NCBI RefSeq assembly: GCF_036503815.1
Contig: NZ_AP027764.1
Location: 434,001 to 498,000 of the forward strand
Length of the DNA stretch: 64,000 bases
DNA from: Escherichia coli
GTDB taxonomy: Bacteria; Pseudomonadota; Gammaproteobacteria; Enterobacterales; Enterobacteriaceae
Reading direction: 5' to 3'
This document shows, piece after piece, positions 1 to 10,437 of this stretch. The notes below the pieces were generated by a model. That model saw only the letters and a list, made by a program, of their open reading frames with translations, searched no databases and had not been told where the DNA came from. A program made the position numbers and the translations under genes. Positions within the stretch are counted from its first letter, which is position 1; every line of letters starts with the position of its first letter.

Positions 1-814
1 CAAAGGGAGTATGACCGTCGATAAACGCACCAATCGCCTTTTGCTGCGAGATAACAAAGCGGCGTTAAGCGCGCTTGAACAGTGGGTAGCGCAAATGGAT
101 CTGCCGGTCGGGCAGGTTGAGCTGTCGGCGCATATTGTCACCATTAATGAAAAAAGTTTGCGTGAGTTAGGCGTGAAATGGACGTTGGCTGATGCGCAAC
201 AAGCTGGTGGCGTTGGGCAAGTCACCACGCTTGACAGCGACCTCTCCGTAGCGACGGCGACAACGCATGTCGGTTTTAACATTGGACGCATCAACGGACG
301 TTTACTGGATCTTGAGCTTTCCGCGCTCGAACAAAAACAGCAGCTGGATATTATCGCCAGTCCGCGTCTGCTGGCCTCACATCTTCAGCCTGCCAGCATT
401 AAACAGGGGAGCGAAATTCCATATCAGGTTTCCAGCGGGGAAAGTGGCGCGACGTCGGTGGAATTTAAAGAGGCCGTCCTGGGGATGGAAGTTACGCCCA
501 CGGTGTTACAAAAAGGTCGCATCCGGCTGAAATTACACATCAGCCAGAACGTTCCGGGGCAGGTGCTACAGCAGGCCGATGGCGAAGTGCTGGCGATTGA
601 TAAGCAGGAGATCGAAACGCAGGTCGAGGTCAAAAGCGGAGAAACGTTGGCGCTGGGTGGCATTTTTACCCGTAAAAATAAATCGGGTCAGGATAGCGTA
701 CCGTTGCTTGGCGACATTCCCTGGTTCGGGCAATTATTTCGTCATGACGGAAAAGAAGATGAACGACGCGAGTTAGTGGTGTTTATCACGCCACGACTGG
801 TTTCCAGTGAGTAA
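1..814 (+). CDS. hofQ: HofQ, secretin-family DNA utilization protein (3' part)
   Basis: The gene is open at the left edge: the reading frame runs upstream through the first bases, so the Met codon at 11 is internal. The visible part is the C-terminal secretin domain of an outer-membrane ring protein related to PilQ/ComQ, ending with the typical secretin signature (GDIPWFGQLF, then an ELVVFITPRLV end). In E. coli it belongs to the hofMNOPQ cluster, homologous to competence and type IV pilus genes, and is linked to use of DNA as a nutrient. It lies just upstream of aroK on the same strand, as in K-12. The N-terminal domains are outside the window. Confidence 0.93.
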   Translation, partial: KGSMTVDKRTNRLLLRDNKAALSALEQWVAQMDLPVGQVELSAHIVTINEKSLRELGVKWTLADAQQAGGVGQVTTLDSDLSVATATTHVGFNIGRINGRLLDLELSALEQKQQLDIIASPRLLASHLQPASIKQGSEIPYQVSSGESGATSVEFKEAVLGMEVTPTVLQKGRIRLKLHISQNVPGQVLQQADGEVLAIDKQEIETQVEVKSGETLALGGIFTRKNKSGQDSVPLLGDIPWFGQLFRHDGKEDERRELVVFITPRLVSSE

Positions 815-1214
815 ACAGCCGTAAAAGCGGTAATGTTTTTACGCTGAACGTGTTTCATCTATTTGACGCGCGCAGGTATTTAGCATACAAGGAGTACCGA
901 TTTGAGAGTTGGTGCTCTTCGCTGCCTGCGTTCCATGATGATGATTTATCATTCAGGCGGCATTTTGTTGTCTTTTTTACGCTAATCTTACCCGGTGATT
1001 TATCGCCAGAGCGGTGGTAGCAAGGCAGCGCGCTTGCAGCGACCAGATATGCAGAGGGATGGGTGATTTATTCAGTTGCCAAACCCGCTGGAGTATTGAG
1101 ATAATTTTCAGTCTGACTCTCGCAATATCTTATGAGGTTTCAGTTCATGTCCTGCGGCGCTCTCTGAGCGAAGCGGGTTTATCATTAACGAATAGTCTTA
1201 GTAGTACCGAAAAA
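815..1214 (+). promoter_or_regulatory. hofQ-aroK intergenic region with candidate aroK promoter
   Basis: This 400-base gap holds no convincing gene. A possible sigma-70 promoter is TTGACG at 863-868 with a weak -10 around 884-891 (CATACAAG). aroK is known to be read from promoters in this region that also serve the downstream superoperon. An open frame in phase with aroK runs back to 1014, but it lacks a ribosome binding site and the known AroK start is at 1215. The promoter call is by eye only. Confidence 0.4.
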
Positions 1215-1736
1215 ATGGCAGAGAAACGCAATATCTTTCTGGTTGGGCCTATGGGTGCCGGAAAAAGCACTATTGGGCGCCAGTTAGCTCAACAACTCAA
1301 TATGGAATTTTACGATTCCGATCAAGAGATTGAGAAACGAACCGGAGCTGATGTGGGCTGGGTTTTCGATTTAGAAGGCGAAGAAGGCTTCCGCGATCGC
1401 GAAGAAAAGGTCATCAATGAGTTGACCGAGAAACAGGGTATTGTGCTGGCTACTGGCGGCGGCTCTGTGAAATCCCGCGAAACGCGTAACCGTCTTTCCG
1501 CTCGTGGCGTTGTCGTTTATCTTGAAACGACCATCGAAAAGCAACTTGCACGCACGCAGCGTGATAAAAAACGCCCGTTGCTGCACGTTGAAACACCGCC
1601 GCGTGAAGTTCTGGAAGCGTTGGCCAATGAACGCAATCCGCTGTATGAAGAGATTGCCGACGTGACCATTCGTACTGATGATCAAAGCGCTAAAGTGGTC
1701 GCAAACCAGATTATTCACATGCTGGAAAGCAACTAA
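1215..1736 (+). CDS. aroK: Shikimate kinase I
   Basis: Phosphorylates shikimate to shikimate 3-phosphate with ATP, the fifth step of the common aromatic pathway, in the cytoplasm. The 173-residue protein from ATG 1215 ([11 protein letters not shown]) has the P-loop GPMGAGKST at residues 11-19, a DSD substrate motif near residue 34, and the shikimate-binding TGGGS segment near residue 80. The length matches E. coli AroK, so the longer in-phase frame reaching back to 1014 is not taken as the start. It is the first gene of the aroK-aroB-damX-dam-rpe-gph-trpS series; aroB follows after about 56 bases. Confidence 0.97.
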   Translation: MAEKRNIFLVGPMGAGKSTIGRQLAQQLNMEFYDSDQEIEKRTGADVGWVFDLEGEEGFRDREEKVINELTEKQGIVLATGGGSVKSRETRNRLSARGVVVYLETTIEKQLARTQRDKKRPLLHVETPPREVLEALANERNPLYEEIADVTIRTDDQSAKVVANQIIHMLESN

Positions 1737-1792
1737 TTCTGGCTTTATATACACTCGTCTGCGGGTACAGTAATTAAGGTGGATGTCGCGTT

Positions 1793-2881
1793 ATGGAGAG
1801 GATTGTCGTTACTCTCGGGGAACGTAGTTACCCAATTACCATCGCATCTGGTTTGTTTAATGAACCAGCTTCATTCTTACCGCTGAAATCGGGCGAGCAG
1901 GTTATGTTGGTCACCAACGAAACCCTGGCTCCTCTGTATCTCGATAAGGTCCGCGGCGTACTTGAACAGGCGGGTGTTAACGTCGATAGCGTTATCCTCC
2001 CTGACGGCGAGCAGTATAAAAGCCTGGCTGTACTCGATACCGTCTTTACGGCATTGTTACAAAAGCCTCATGGTCGCGATACTACGCTGGTGGCGCTTGG
2101 CGGCGGCGTAGTGGGCGATCTGACCGGCTTCGCGGCGGCGAGTTATCAGCGTGGTGTACGTTTCATTCAAGTCCCGACGACGTTACTGTCGCAGGTCGAT
2201 TCCTCCGTTGGCGGCAAAACCGCGGTCAACCATCCCCTCGGTAAAAACATGATTGGCGCGTTCTACCAGCCTGCTTCAGTGGTGGTGGATCTCGACTGTC
2301 TGAAAACGCTTCCCCCGCGTGAGTTAGCGTCGGGGCTGGCAGAAGTCATCAAATACGGCATTATTCTTGACGGTGCGTTTTTCAACTGGCTGGAAGAGAA
2401 TCTGGATGCGTTGTTGCGTCTGGACGGTCCGGCAATGGCGTACTGTATTCGCCGTTGTTGTGAACTGAAGGCAGAAGTTGTCGCTGCCGACGAGCGCGAA
2501 ACCGGGTTACGTGCTTTACTGAATCTGGGACACACCTTTGGTCATGCCATTGAAGCTGAAATGGGGTATGGCAATTGGTTACATGGTGAAGCGGTTGCTG
2601 CGGGTATGGTGATGGCGGCGCGGACGTCGGAACGTCTCGGGCAGTTCAGTTCTGCCGAAACGCAGCGTATTATAACCCTGCTCACGCGGGCTGGGTTACC
2701 GGTCAATGGGCCGCGCGAAATGTCCGCGCAGGCGTATTTACCGCATATGCTGCGTGACAAGAAAGTCCTTGCGGGAGAGATGCGCTTAATTCTTCCGTTG
2801 GCAATTGGTAAGAGTGAAGTTCGCAGCGGCGTTTCGCACGAGCTTGTTCTTAACGCCATTGCCGATTGTCAATCAGCGTAA
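1793..2881 (+). CDS. aroB: 3-dehydroquinate synthase
   Basis: Converts DAHP to 3-dehydroquinate, the second step of the shikimate pathway, using NAD and a divalent metal. The 362 residues match the E. coli enzyme. The glycine-rich [11 protein letters not shown] segment binds NAD, and the [10 protein letters not shown] and [11 protein letters not shown] motifs carry the metal-binding histidines. It sits between aroK and damX in the same direction, so two shikimate enzymes share a transcript with division and DNA methylation genes. Confidence 0.98.
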
Positions 2882-2972
2882 CAACAAGAAAGGTCAGGCC
2901 GCTTATCAAGCGGTCTATTAGCTTCAGGTTAATTGCAACGTGGTAAGCATTAACCTTTTAGTGGGGTGTTAA

Positions 2973-4250
2973 ATGGATGAATTCAAACCAGAAGACGAGC
3001 TGAAACCCGATCCCAGCGATCGTCGTACTGGTCGTTCTCGTCAATCTTCTGAGCGTACTGAACGTGGCGAACCGCAGATCAATTTTGATGATATTGAACT
3101 TGATGACACTGACGATCGCCGTCCGACTCGTGCGCAAAAAGAGCGCAATGAGGAACCGGAAATCGAAGAAGAAATTGACGAATCCGAAGATGAAACCGTG
3201 GATGAAGAGCGCGTAGAGCGTCGTCCGCGTAAGCGCAAAAAAGCAGCCAGTAAACCCGCTTCTCGTCAGTATATGATGATGGGCGTCGGCATTCTGGTTC
3301 TCCTGCTGTTGATCATCGGTATCGGTTCTGCGCTAAAAGCCCCCTCGACCTCTTCCAGCGATCAAACCGCGTCTGGCGAGAAGAGTATTGATCTTGCTGG
3401 CAATGCGACCGATCAGGCGAATGGCGTGCAGCCAGCGCCGGGAACCACGTCTGCGGAAAATACTCAGCAGGATGTTTCTCTGCCGCCGATCTCTTCTACG
3501 CCGACTCAAGGGCAAACCCCGGCGGCAACGGATGGTCAACAACGTGTTGAAGTGCAGGGTGACCTGAACAATGCGCTGACCCAGCCACAAAATCAGCAAC
3601 AGTTGAATAATGTGGCGGTCAATTCCACGTTGCCGACTGAACCCGCGACGGTCGCGCCTGTTCGCAATGGCAATGCATCGCGTGACACGGCGAAAACGCA
3701 AACCGCTGAACGTCCGGCCACTACGCGTCCAGCTCGCCAGCAGGCGGTGATTGAACCGAAAAAACCGCAAGCAACCGTGAAAACGGAACCGAAGCCGGTA
3801 GCACAGACGCCGAAGCGTACTGAACCAGCTGCTCCTGTGGCGAGCACGAAGGCACCGGCTGCGACCTCTACGCCAGCACCAAAAGAGACCGCAACTACGG
3901 CTCCAGTACAGACGGCATCCCCGGCGCAAACCACGGCAACACCAGCCGCTGGAGGGAAGACCGCAGGTAATGTTGGTTCGTTGAAATCGGCACCGTCCAG
4001 CCATTACACTCTGCAGCTGAGCAGTTCCTCTAACTACGACAACCTGAACGGTTGGGCGAAGAAAGAGAATCTGAAAAACTACGTTGTCTATGAAACGACG
4101 CGTAATGGTCAGCCGTGGTATGTCCTGGTTTCTGGCGTGTACGCTTCGAAAGAAGAGGCGAAAAAAGCGGTATCTACATTGCCAGCAGATGTCCAGGCCA
4201 AAAACCCGTGGGCGAAACCGCTGCGTCAGGTACAGGCCGATCTGAAGTAA
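2973..4250 (+). CDS. damX: DamX, SPOR-domain division protein
   Basis: A single-pass inner-membrane protein that goes to the septal ring through its SPOR domain, which binds denuded septal peptidoglycan. Visible layout: acidic and charged cytoplasmic part (residues 1-99), membrane helix at about 101-121, long Pro/Ala/Thr/Gln-rich periplasmic linker (about 122-340), and the C-terminal SPOR domain from [10 protein letters not shown] to the end. At 425 residues it is slightly shorter than the 428 known for K-12, so there is probably a small in-frame difference in the low-complexity linker. It lies 91 bases after aroB. Confidence 0.95.
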   Translation: MDEFKPEDELKPDPSDRRTGRSRQSSERTERGEPQINFDDIELDDTDDRRPTRAQKERNEEPEIEEEIDESEDETVDEERVERRPRKRKKAASKPASRQYMMMGVGILVLLLLIIGIGSALKAPSTSSSDQTASGEKSIDLAGNATDQANGVQPAPGTTSAENTQQDVSLPPISSTPTQGQTPAATDGQQRVEVQGDLNNALTQPQNQQQLNNVAVNSTLPTEPATVAPVRNGNASRDTAKTQTAERPATTRPARQQAVIEPKKPQATVKTEPKPVAQTPKRTEPAAPVASTKAPAATSTPAPKETATTAPVQTASPAQTTATPAAGGKTAGNVGSLKSAPSSHYTLQLSSSSNYDNLNGWAKKENLKNYVVYETTRNGQPWYVLVSGVYASKEEAKKAVSTLPADVQAKNPWAKPLRQVQADLK

Positions 4251-4356
4251 TCAAGGTTATCTCCCGCAATGGTTTATCATCGCGGGAGTTGCCTGAAGCG
4301 CTGGATGCTGTCGGAGCTTTCTCCACAGCCGGAGAAGGTGTAATTAGTTAGTCAGC

Positions 4357-5193
4357 ATGAAGAAAAATCGCGCTTTTTTGAAGTGGGCAGGGGGCAAGTA
4401 TCCCCTGCTTGATGATATTAAACGGCATTTGCCCAAGGGCGAATGTCTGGTTGAGCCTTTTGTAGGTGCCGGGTCGGTGTTTCTCAACACCGACTTTTCT
4501 CGTTATATCCTTGCCGATATCAATAGCGACCTGATCAGTCTCTATAACATTGTGAAGATGCGTACTGATGAGTACGTACAGGCCGCACGCGAGCTGTTTG
4601 TTCCCGAAACAAATTGCGCCGAGGTTTACTATCAGTTCCGCGAAGAGTTCAACAAAAGCCAGGATCCGTTCCGTCGGGCGGTACTGTTTTTATATTTGAA
4701 CCGCTACGGTTACAACGGCCTGTGTCGTTACAATCTGCGCGGTGAGTTTAACGTGCCGTTTGGCCGCTACAAAAAACCCTATTTCCCGGAAGCAGAGTTG
4801 TATCACTTCGCTGAAAAAGCGCAGAATGCCTTTTTCTATTGTGAGTCTTACGCCGATAGCATGGCGCGCGCAGATGATGCATCCGTCGTCTATTGCGATC
4901 CGCCTTATGCGCCGCTGTCTGCGACCGCCAACTTTACGGCGTATCACACAAACAGTTTTACGCTTGAACAACAAGCGCATCTGGCGGAGATCGCCGAAGG
5001 TCTGGTTGAGCGCCATATTCCAGTGCTGATCTCCAATCACGATACGATGTTAACGCGTGAGTGGTATCAGCGCGCAAAATTGCATGTCGTCAAAGTTCGA
5101 CGCAGTATAAGCAGCAACGGCGGCACACGTAAAAAGGTGGACGAACTGCTGGCTTTGTACAAACCAGGAGTCGTTTCACCCGCGAAAAAATAA
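4357..5193 (+). CDS. dam: DNA adenine methyltransferase (GATC)
   Basis: Methylates the N6 of adenine in GATC, marking the parental strand for MutH-dependent mismatch repair and controlling SeqA-dependent replication timing. The 278 residues match E. coli Dam. The N-terminal [12 protein letters not shown] (SAM-binding motif) and the catalytic DPPY at residues 181-184 place it in the alpha group of amino-methyltransferases. It follows damX after 106 bases and precedes rpe by 17, consistent with co-transcription. No key residue appears changed. Confidence 0.98.
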
Positions 5194-5210
5194 TTCTCAA
5201 GGAGAAGCGG

Positions 5211-5888
5211 ATGAAACAGTATTTGATTGCCCCCTCAATTCTGTCGGCTGATTTTGCCCGCCTGGGTGAAGATACCGCAAAAGCCCTGGCAGCTGGCGCT
5301 GATGTCGTGCATTTTGACGTCATGGATAACCACTATGTTCCCAATCTGACGATTGGGCCGATGGTGCTGAAATCTCTGCGTAATTATGGCATTACTGCCC
5401 CTATTGATGTGCATCTGATGGTGAAACCGGTCGATCGCATTGTGCCAGATTTCGCTGCCGCTGGTGCCAGCATCATAACTTTTCATCCAGAAGCCTCCGA
5501 GCATGTTGACCGCACGCTGCAACTGATTAAAGAAAATGGCTGTAAAGCGGGGCTGGTATTTAACCCGGCGACACCGCTGAGCTATCTGGATTACGTGATG
5601 GATAAGCTGGATGTGATCCTACTGATGTCCGTCAACCCTGGTTTCGGCGGTCAGTCTTTCATTCCTCAAACACTGGATAAACTGCGCGAAGTACGTCGTC
5701 GTATCGACGAGTCTGGCTTCGACATTCGACTGGAAGTGGACGGCGGCGTGAAGGTGAACAACATTGGCGAAATCGCTGCGGCAGGTGCCGATATGTTCGT
5801 CGCTGGTTCGGCCATTTTCGATCAGCCAGACTACAAAAAGGTCATTGATGAAATGCGCAGTGAACTGGCAAAGGTAAGTCATGAATAA
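5211..5888 (+). CDS. rpe: Ribulose-phosphate 3-epimerase
   Basis: Interconverts ribulose 5-phosphate and xylulose 5-phosphate in the pentose phosphate pathway. The 225-residue TIM barrel shows the family motifs [16 protein letters not shown] (with catalytic and metal-binding His/Asp), HLMV, and VDGGV near the phosphate site. A ribosome binding site (AAGGAG) stands just before the ATG. The gene overlaps gph by 8 bases, suggesting translational coupling. Confidence 0.98.
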   Translation: MKQYLIAPSILSADFARLGEDTAKALAAGADVVHFDVMDNHYVPNLTIGPMVLKSLRNYGITAPIDVHLMVKPVDRIVPDFAAAGASIITFHPEASEHVDRTLQLIKENGCKAGLVFNPATPLSYLDYVMDKLDVILLMSVNPGFGGQSFIPQTLDKLREVRRRIDESGFDIRLEVDGGVKVNNIGEIAAAGADMFVAGSAIFDQPDYKKVIDEMRSELAKVSHE

Positions 5889-6639
5889 GTTTGAAGATAT
5901 TCGCGGCGTCGCTTTTGATCTCGATGGTACGCTGGTCGACAGTGCTCCTGGTCTGGCTGCTGCGGTAGATATGGCGCTGTATGCGCTGGAGTTGCCCGTC
6001 GCAGGTGAAGAGCGTGTTATTACCTGGATTGGTAATGGCGCAGATGTTCTGATGGAGCGTGCATTGACCTGGGCGCGTCAGGAACGTGCGACTCTGCGTA
6101 AAACAATGGGTAAACCGCCCGTTGATGACGACATTCCGGCAGAAGAACAGGTACGTATTCTGCGTAAACTGTTTGATCGCTACTATGGCGAGGTTGCCGA
6201 AGAGGGGACGTTTTTGTTCCCGCACGTTGCCGATACGCTGGGCGCATTGCAGGCAAAAGGCCTGCCGCTAGGTCTGGTCACCAACAAACCGACGCCGTTC
6301 GTCGCGCCACTGCTCGAAGCCTTAGATATCGCAAAATACTTTAGCGTGGTCATTGGCGGCGATGATGTGCAAAACAAAAAACCGCATCCGGACCCACTGT
6401 TACTGGTGGCTGAGCGGATGGGCATTGCCCCACAACAGATGCTGTTTGTTGGCGACTCACGCAATGATATTCAGGCAGCAAAAGCGGCAGGTTGCCCTTC
6501 TGTTGGTTTAACCTATGGATATAACTACGGCGAGGCTATCGATCTTAGCCAGCCTGATGTAATTTATCAGTCTATCAATGACCTTCTGCCCGCACTAGGG
6601 CTTCCGCATAGCGAAAATCAGGAATCGAAAAATGACTAA
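5881..6639 (+). CDS. gph: Phosphoglycolate phosphatase
   Basis: A HAD-superfamily phosphatase that removes 2-phosphoglycolate, made mainly during repair of oxidised DNA ends. The 252 residues start with the HAD motif DLDGTLVDS (nucleophile Asp13, acid/base Asp15). The conserved Lys of motif III and the [14 protein letters not shown] segment (motif IV acids) follow. It overlaps rpe upstream and trpS downstream by 8 bases each, so the three are tightly coupled. Confidence 0.97.
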   Translation: MNKFEDIRGVAFDLDGTLVDSAPGLAAAVDMALYALELPVAGEERVITWIGNGADVLMERALTWARQERATLRKTMGKPPVDDDIPAEEQVRILRKLFDRYYGEVAEEGTFLFPHVADTLGALQAKGLPLGLVTNKPTPFVAPLLEALDIAKYFSVVIGGDDVQNKKPHPDPLLLVAERMGIAPQQMLFVGDSRNDIQAAKAAGCPSVGLTYGYNYGEAIDLSQPDVIYQSINDLLPALGLPHSENQESKND

Positions 6640-7636
6640 GCCCATCGTTTTTAGTGGCGCACAGCCCTCAGGTGAATTGACCATTGGTAACTACATGGGT
6701 GCGCTGCGTCAGTGGGTAAACATGCAGGATGACTACCATTGCATTTACTGTATCGTTGACCAACACGCGATCACCGTGCGCCAGGATGCACAGAAGCTGC
6801 GTAAAGCGACGCTGGATACGCTGGCCTTGTATCTGGCTTGTGGTATCGATCCTGAGAAAAGCACCATTTTTGTTCAGTCCCACGTGCCGGAACATGCGCA
6901 GTTAGGCTGGGCACTGAACTGCTATACCTACTTCGGCGAACTGAGCCGTATGACCCAGTTTAAAGATAAATCTGCGCGTTATGCCGAGAACATCAACGCG
7001 GGTCTGTTTGACTATCCGGTGCTGATGGCGGCGGATATCCTACTGTATCAAACCAACCTGGTGCCGGTGGGTGAAGACCAGAAACAGCACCTGGAACTGA
7101 GCCGCGATATCGCCCAGCGTTTCAACGCGCTGTATGGCGATATTTTTAAAGTACCGGAGCCGTTTATTCCGAAATCTGGCGCGCGCGTAATGTCTCTGCT
7201 GGAGCCGACCAAGAAGATGTCCAAGTCTGACGATAACCGCAATAACGTTATCGGCCTGCTGGAAGATCCGAAATCGGTAGTTAAGAAAATCAAACGCGCG
7301 GTCACTGACTCCGACGAGCCGCCGGTAGTTCGTTACGACGTGCAGAATAAAGCGGGCGTTTCCAACCTGCTGGATATCCTTTCTGCGGTAACTGGCCAGA
7401 GCATCCCGGAACTGGAAAAACAGTTCGAAGGCAAGATGTATGGTCATCTGAAAGGCGAAGTGGCTGATGCCGTTTCTGGTATGCTGACTGAATTGCAGGA
7501 ACGTTATCACCGTTTCCGCAACGACGAAGCCTTCCTGCAACAGGTGATGAAAGACGGCGCAGAAAAAGCCAGCGCACACGCTTCCCGTACGCTAAAAGCG
7601 GTGTACGAAGCGATTGGATTTGTGGCGAAGCCGTAA
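6632..7636 (+). CDS. trpS: Tryptophanyl-tRNA synthetase
   Basis: Charges tRNA-Trp with tryptophan. This is a 334-residue class I synthetase: the HIGH-like signature appears as TIGN in [14 protein letters not shown], and KMSKS as KKMSKSDDN near residue 195. The protein matches E. coli TrpS throughout and is the last gene of the aroK superoperon. A terminator lies further downstream at 7764-7785. Confidence 0.98.
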   Translation: MTKPIVFSGAQPSGELTIGNYMGALRQWVNMQDDYHCIYCIVDQHAITVRQDAQKLRKATLDTLALYLACGIDPEKSTIFVQSHVPEHAQLGWALNCYTYFGELSRMTQFKDKSARYAENINAGLFDYPVLMAADILLYQTNLVPVGEDQKQHLELSRDIAQRFNALYGDIFKVPEPFIPKSGARVMSLLEPTKKMSKSDDNRNNVIGLLEDPKSVVKKIKRAVTDSDEPPVVRYDVQNKAGVSNLLDILSAVTGQSIPELEKQFEGKMYGHLKGEVADAVSGMLTELQERYHRFRNDEAFLQQVMKDGAEKASAHASRTLKAVYEAIGFVAKP

Positions 7637-7650
7637 TATCAAAACGCTCG

Positions 7651-7700
7651 GACAGTCCCCTCGCCCCTTTGGGGAGAGGGTTAGGGTGAGGGGAGCAGGC
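7651..7700. repeat. GC-rich intergenic inverted repeat, boxC-like
   Basis: About 50 bases after trpS form an imperfect inverted repeat: CCCCTCGCCCCTTTGGGGAG followed by AGGGTTAGGGTGAGGGG. Elements of this kind (CCCTCACCCTAACCCTCTCC and its complement) recur between genes of many enterobacteria. I believe it belongs to the boxC class but cannot check this. It could fold in RNA and attenuate or stabilise the trpS message. Confidence 0.5.
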
Positions 7701-7763
7701 AAGCGCCAGTGCGAATTACCCTCTGCTCGCATTGTCGAATAAATCAATTCGTCATCACTCTGA

Positions 7764-7785
7764 AACCGGGGAAACCCGGTTTTTT
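7764..7785 (+). terminator. trpS intrinsic terminator
   Basis: Stem AACCGGG (7764-7770), loop GAAA, stem CCCGGTT (7775-7781), followed by a T run. It closes the aroK-trpS superoperon and separates it from the yhf operon. Confidence 0.85.
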
Positions 7786-7878
7786 ATCCTCCTATTTGCA
7801 ATAATCCGAAAAAATGTGAAGCGCCTCGCCGTTTCCACATCTCGCTGTTGCGCCTTATCTTCGAATTCCTGAATATAT

Positions 7879-7902
7879 AAATATTCAATTTAATGAAAAT
7901 TT
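7879..7902. promoter_or_regulatory. 24-bp palindrome before yhfZ, candidate YhfZ operator
   Basis: The sequence reads AAATATTCA-ATTTAA-TGAAAATTT, ending three bases before the yhfZ ATG at 7906, where the ribosome binding site would lie. An almost identical element (21 of 24 positions) stands before yhfX at 9221-9244. Two copies in one operon whose first gene encodes a DNA-binding protein suggest an autoregulated operator. This is inference; I know of no report of it. Confidence 0.55.
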
Positions 7903-7905
7903 ACT

Positions 7906-8811
7906 ATGCGTCGAACGTTTATCAAAAAAGAAGGCGTCGTCATCACGACACTGGCCCGTTATTTGTTGGGTGAAAAATGCGGTAATCGACTGAAAACCAT
8001 AGATGAACTGGCAACTGAATGCCATTCATCCGTTGGCCTGACGCAGGCCGCGTTGAAAACGCTGGAATCAAGCGGTGCGATACGAATTGAACGCCGCGGG
8101 CGCAATGGCAGTTATCTGGTGGAAATGGATAACAAAGCACTGCTGAGTCATGTGGATATCAACAACGTTGTGTGTGCCATGCCTTTGCCCTATACCCGCT
8201 TGTACGAAGGTTTAGCAAGCGGGCTGAAAGCCCAGTTTGATGGCATTCCTTTTTACTATGCGCATATGCGCGGCGCGGATATTCGCGTGGAGTGTCTGCT
8301 TAATGGCGTGTATGACATGGCGGTGGTTTCCCGACTGGCGGCGGAAAGTTATCTCACACAAAAAGGCTTATGCCTCGCGCTGGAGTTGGGGCCGCATACC
8401 TACGTTGGTGAGCATCAGTTGATTTGCCGTAAAGGGGAGTCTGCAAAGGTGAAACGCGTGGGGCTGGATAACCGTTCGGCGGATCAGAAAATTATGACCG
8501 ATGTCTTTTTTGGCAGTAGCGATGTAGAACGTGTCGATCTCTCATATCACGAGAGTTTACAACGCATTGTTAAAGGCGATGTCGATGCGGTGATCTGGAA
8601 CGTGGTAGCGGAGAGCGAACTGGCCATGCTGGGATTAGAAGCGATGCCACTGACGAACGATCCGCGATTTTTACAGGCTACTGAAGCCGTGATACTAACG
8701 CGTGCCGATGATTACCCAATGCAACAACTACTACGTACGGTTGTAGATAAACACGTCCTGCTTGCTCATCAACAGCGAGTAGTCAGTGGGGAACAGGAAC
8801 CCAGTTATTAA
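7906..8811 (+). CDS. yhfZ: YhfZ, putative transcriptional regulator
   Basis: The 301-residue first gene of the yhf operon. The N-terminal 70 or so residues look like a winged helix-turn-helix of GntR type (ELATECHSSVGLTQAALKTLESSGAIRIERRG, with a wing after it). The remainder resembles a periplasmic-binding-protein fold used as an effector domain, with YYAHMRGADIRVECLLNGVYDMAVVSRLAA as in ligand-sensing regulators. The effector is unknown. No clear Shine-Dalgarno precedes the ATG; a palindrome occupies that place. It probably controls yhfYXW-php-yhfUTS. Confidence 0.85.
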   Translation: MRRTFIKKEGVVITTLARYLLGEKCGNRLKTIDELATECHSSVGLTQAALKTLESSGAIRIERRGRNGSYLVEMDNKALLSHVDINNVVCAMPLPYTRLYEGLASGLKAQFDGIPFYYAHMRGADIRVECLLNGVYDMAVVSRLAAESYLTQKGLCLALELGPHTYVGEHQLICRKGESAKVKRVGLDNRSADQKIMTDVFFGSSDVERVDLSYHESLQRIVKGDVDAVIWNVVAESELAMLGLEAMPLTNDPRFLQATEAVILTRADDYPMQQLLRTVVDKHVLLAHQQRVVSGEQEPSY

Positions 8812-8827
8812 ACGAAAGGCATCTGAA

Positions 8828-9190
8828 ATGGAAACCAGACTCAACCTGCTTTGTGAGGCAGGCGTTATTGATAAGGACATCTGCAAAGGCATGATGCAGG
8901 TCGTCAACGTACTGGAAACAGAGTGTCATCTACCGGTACGCAGCGAGCAAGGAATGATGGCGATGACACATATGGCGAGCGCACTGATGCGCAGTCGCCG
9001 TGGTGAAGAAATAGAGCCGCTGGATAACGAATTGCTGGCAGAGCTGGCGCAATCCAGCCACTGGTCAGCCATTTTACAATTGCATCAGGTGTTGTTGAAG
9101 GAATTCGCACTGGAAGTTAACCCGTGTGAAGAAGGCTATTTGCTGGCCAACCTTTATGGATTATGGATGGCTGCTAACGAAGAGGTTTGA
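8828..9190 (+). CDS. yhfY: YhfY, PRD-domain protein
   Basis: A 120-residue protein starting at METRLNLLCEAG, ATG at 8828, chosen over an upstream in-frame ATG that overlaps yhfZ because a GAAAGG element precedes it. It resembles a single PTS regulation domain (PRD), with the conserved-histidine region MAMTHMASALMRSRRGEE. PRDs are normally phosphorylated on His by PTS proteins and fused to regulators or antiterminators. Here the domain stands alone. A solo PRD beside YhfZ suggests PTS-linked control of the operon, but this is not shown. Confidence 0.8.
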   Translation: METRLNLLCEAGVIDKDICKGMMQVVNVLETECHLPVRSEQGMMAMTHMASALMRSRRGEEIEPLDNELLAELAQSSHWSAILQLHQVLLKEFALEVNPCEEGYLLANLYGLWMAANEEV

Positions 9191-9220
9191 GGCTCCCGAC
9201 AAATCCATGTCGCACAACCT

Positions 9221-9244
9221 AAATATTCAAAAAAATGAATATTT
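9221..9244. promoter_or_regulatory. Perfect palindrome before yhfX, candidate second operator
   Basis: The arms AAATATTCA and TGAATATTT are perfect inverse complements around six A residues, ending 29 bases before the yhfX ATG at 9274. It matches the palindrome before yhfZ (7879-7902) at 21 of 24 positions. It may mark a second, internal promoter controlled by the same protein. Confidence 0.6.
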
Positions 9245-9273
9245 AATTCAAGGAACAGAAACGAGGCAACAAG

Positions 9274-10437
9274 ATGTTTGTAGAAGCATTGAAACGCCAG
9301 AACCCGGCACTGATTTCCTCCGCACTAAGATTGTGGCAACAGGGCAAGATCGCCCCGGACAGTTGGGTAATCGACGTGGATCAGATACTGGAAAACGGTA
9401 AGCGGCTGATTGAGACGGCGCGGCTTTACGGTATTGAACTGTATCTGATGACCAAACAGTTCGGTCGTAATCCGTGGCTGGCAGAAAAACTGCTGGCGCT
9501 GGGCTACAGCGGCATTGTGGCGGTGGATTACAAAGAGGCACGAATCATGCGCCGCGCCGGTTTGCCGGTGGCGCATCAGGGGCATCTGGTACAAATCCCT
9601 TGTCATCAGGTTTCTGAAGCTGTTGAACAGGGCACCGACGTCATCACCGTGTTTACCCTCGATAAAGCGCGGGAAGTTTCTGCGGCAGCGGTGACGGCCG
9701 GGCGGGTCCAGCCTGTGCTGCTCAAAGTTTATAGCGACGATGATTTTCTTTATCCGGGGCAGGAGAGCGGTTTTGCACAGCATTCGCTGCATGAGGTGGT
9801 TGCTGAAATCCAGAAACTACCGGGGTTACATTTAGCCGGATTAACCCATTTCCCTTGCCTGCTATGGGATGAGGCTGCCGGGAAAGTTTTGCCAACACCG
9901 AACCTCCAGACGCTGGTCAATGCTCGTAACCAACTTCTGACGTCTGGAGTTGTACTTGAGCAATTAAACGCGCCTTCAGCGACCAGCTGCACTTCGCTGC
10001 CATTACTGGCGGAATACGGTGTGACTCATGCCGAACCCGGCCATGCACTGACGGGGACGATTCCGGCAAACCAGCAGGGCGACCAGCCTGAACGTATCGC
10101 CATGCTTTGGTTAAGTGAAATTTCCCATCACTTCCGTGGCGACAGTTATTGCTATGGCGGTGGCTATTACCGTCGTGGTCACGCGCAACATGCGCTGGTG
10201 TTTACGCCAGAAAATCAAAAGATTACTGAAACCAATATCAAAACTGTGGATGACAGCAGTATCGACTACACCCTGCCGCTGGCAGGCGAGTATCCGGTGA
10301 GCAGTGCAGTGGTGCTCTGTTTTCGCACGCAGATTTTTGTCACCCGTAGCGATGTGGTGCTGGTGTCCGGTATTCACCGTGGCGAACCGGAAATCGTTGG
10401 TCGTTATGACAGTCTTGGAAGCTCTCTGGAGGCGTAA
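9274..10437 (+). CDS. yhfX: YhfX, alanine-racemase-fold PLP protein
   Basis: A 387-residue cytoplasmic protein of the fold-type III PLP family (alanine racemase N-terminal barrel type). The likely Schiff-base lysine is Lys61 in [13 protein letters not shown], followed by the barrel segment [20 protein letters not shown]. The substrate is unknown; relatives act on amino acids as racemases or aldolases, or are PLP carriers. Its stop codon overlaps the yhfW start (TAATG), so the two are translationally coupled. This is the first enzyme of the yhf operon. Confidence 0.85.
   Translation: MFVEALKRQNPALISSALRLWQQGKIAPDSWVIDVDQILENGKRLIETARLYGIELYLMTKQFGRNPWLAEKLLALGYSGIVAVDYKEARIMRRAGLPVAHQGHLVQIPCHQVSEAVEQGTDVITVFTLDKAREVSAAAVTAGRVQPVLLKVYSDDDFLYPGQESGFAQHSLHEVVAEIQKLPGLHLAGLTHFPCLLWDEAAGKVLPTPNLQTLVNARNQLLTSGVVLEQLNAPSATSCTSLPLLAEYGVTHAEPGHALTGTIPANQQGDQPERIAMLWLSEISHHFRGDSYCYGGGYYRRGHAQHALVFTPENQKITETNIKTVDDSSIDYTLPLAGEYPVSSAVVLCFRTQIFVTRSDVVLVSGIHRGEPEIVGRYDSLGSSLEA

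Noticed and set aside
1014..1214. N-terminal extension of AroK by 67 residues
   Set aside because: In frame with aroK, but without a ribosome site, and the extra residues do not look like shikimate kinase. The known 173-residue protein starts at 1215.
3333..4004. Arg/Cys-rich minus-strand frame opposite damX
   Set aside because: Produced by the repetitive Pro/Ala/Thr/Gln coding of damX; composition is not protein-like.
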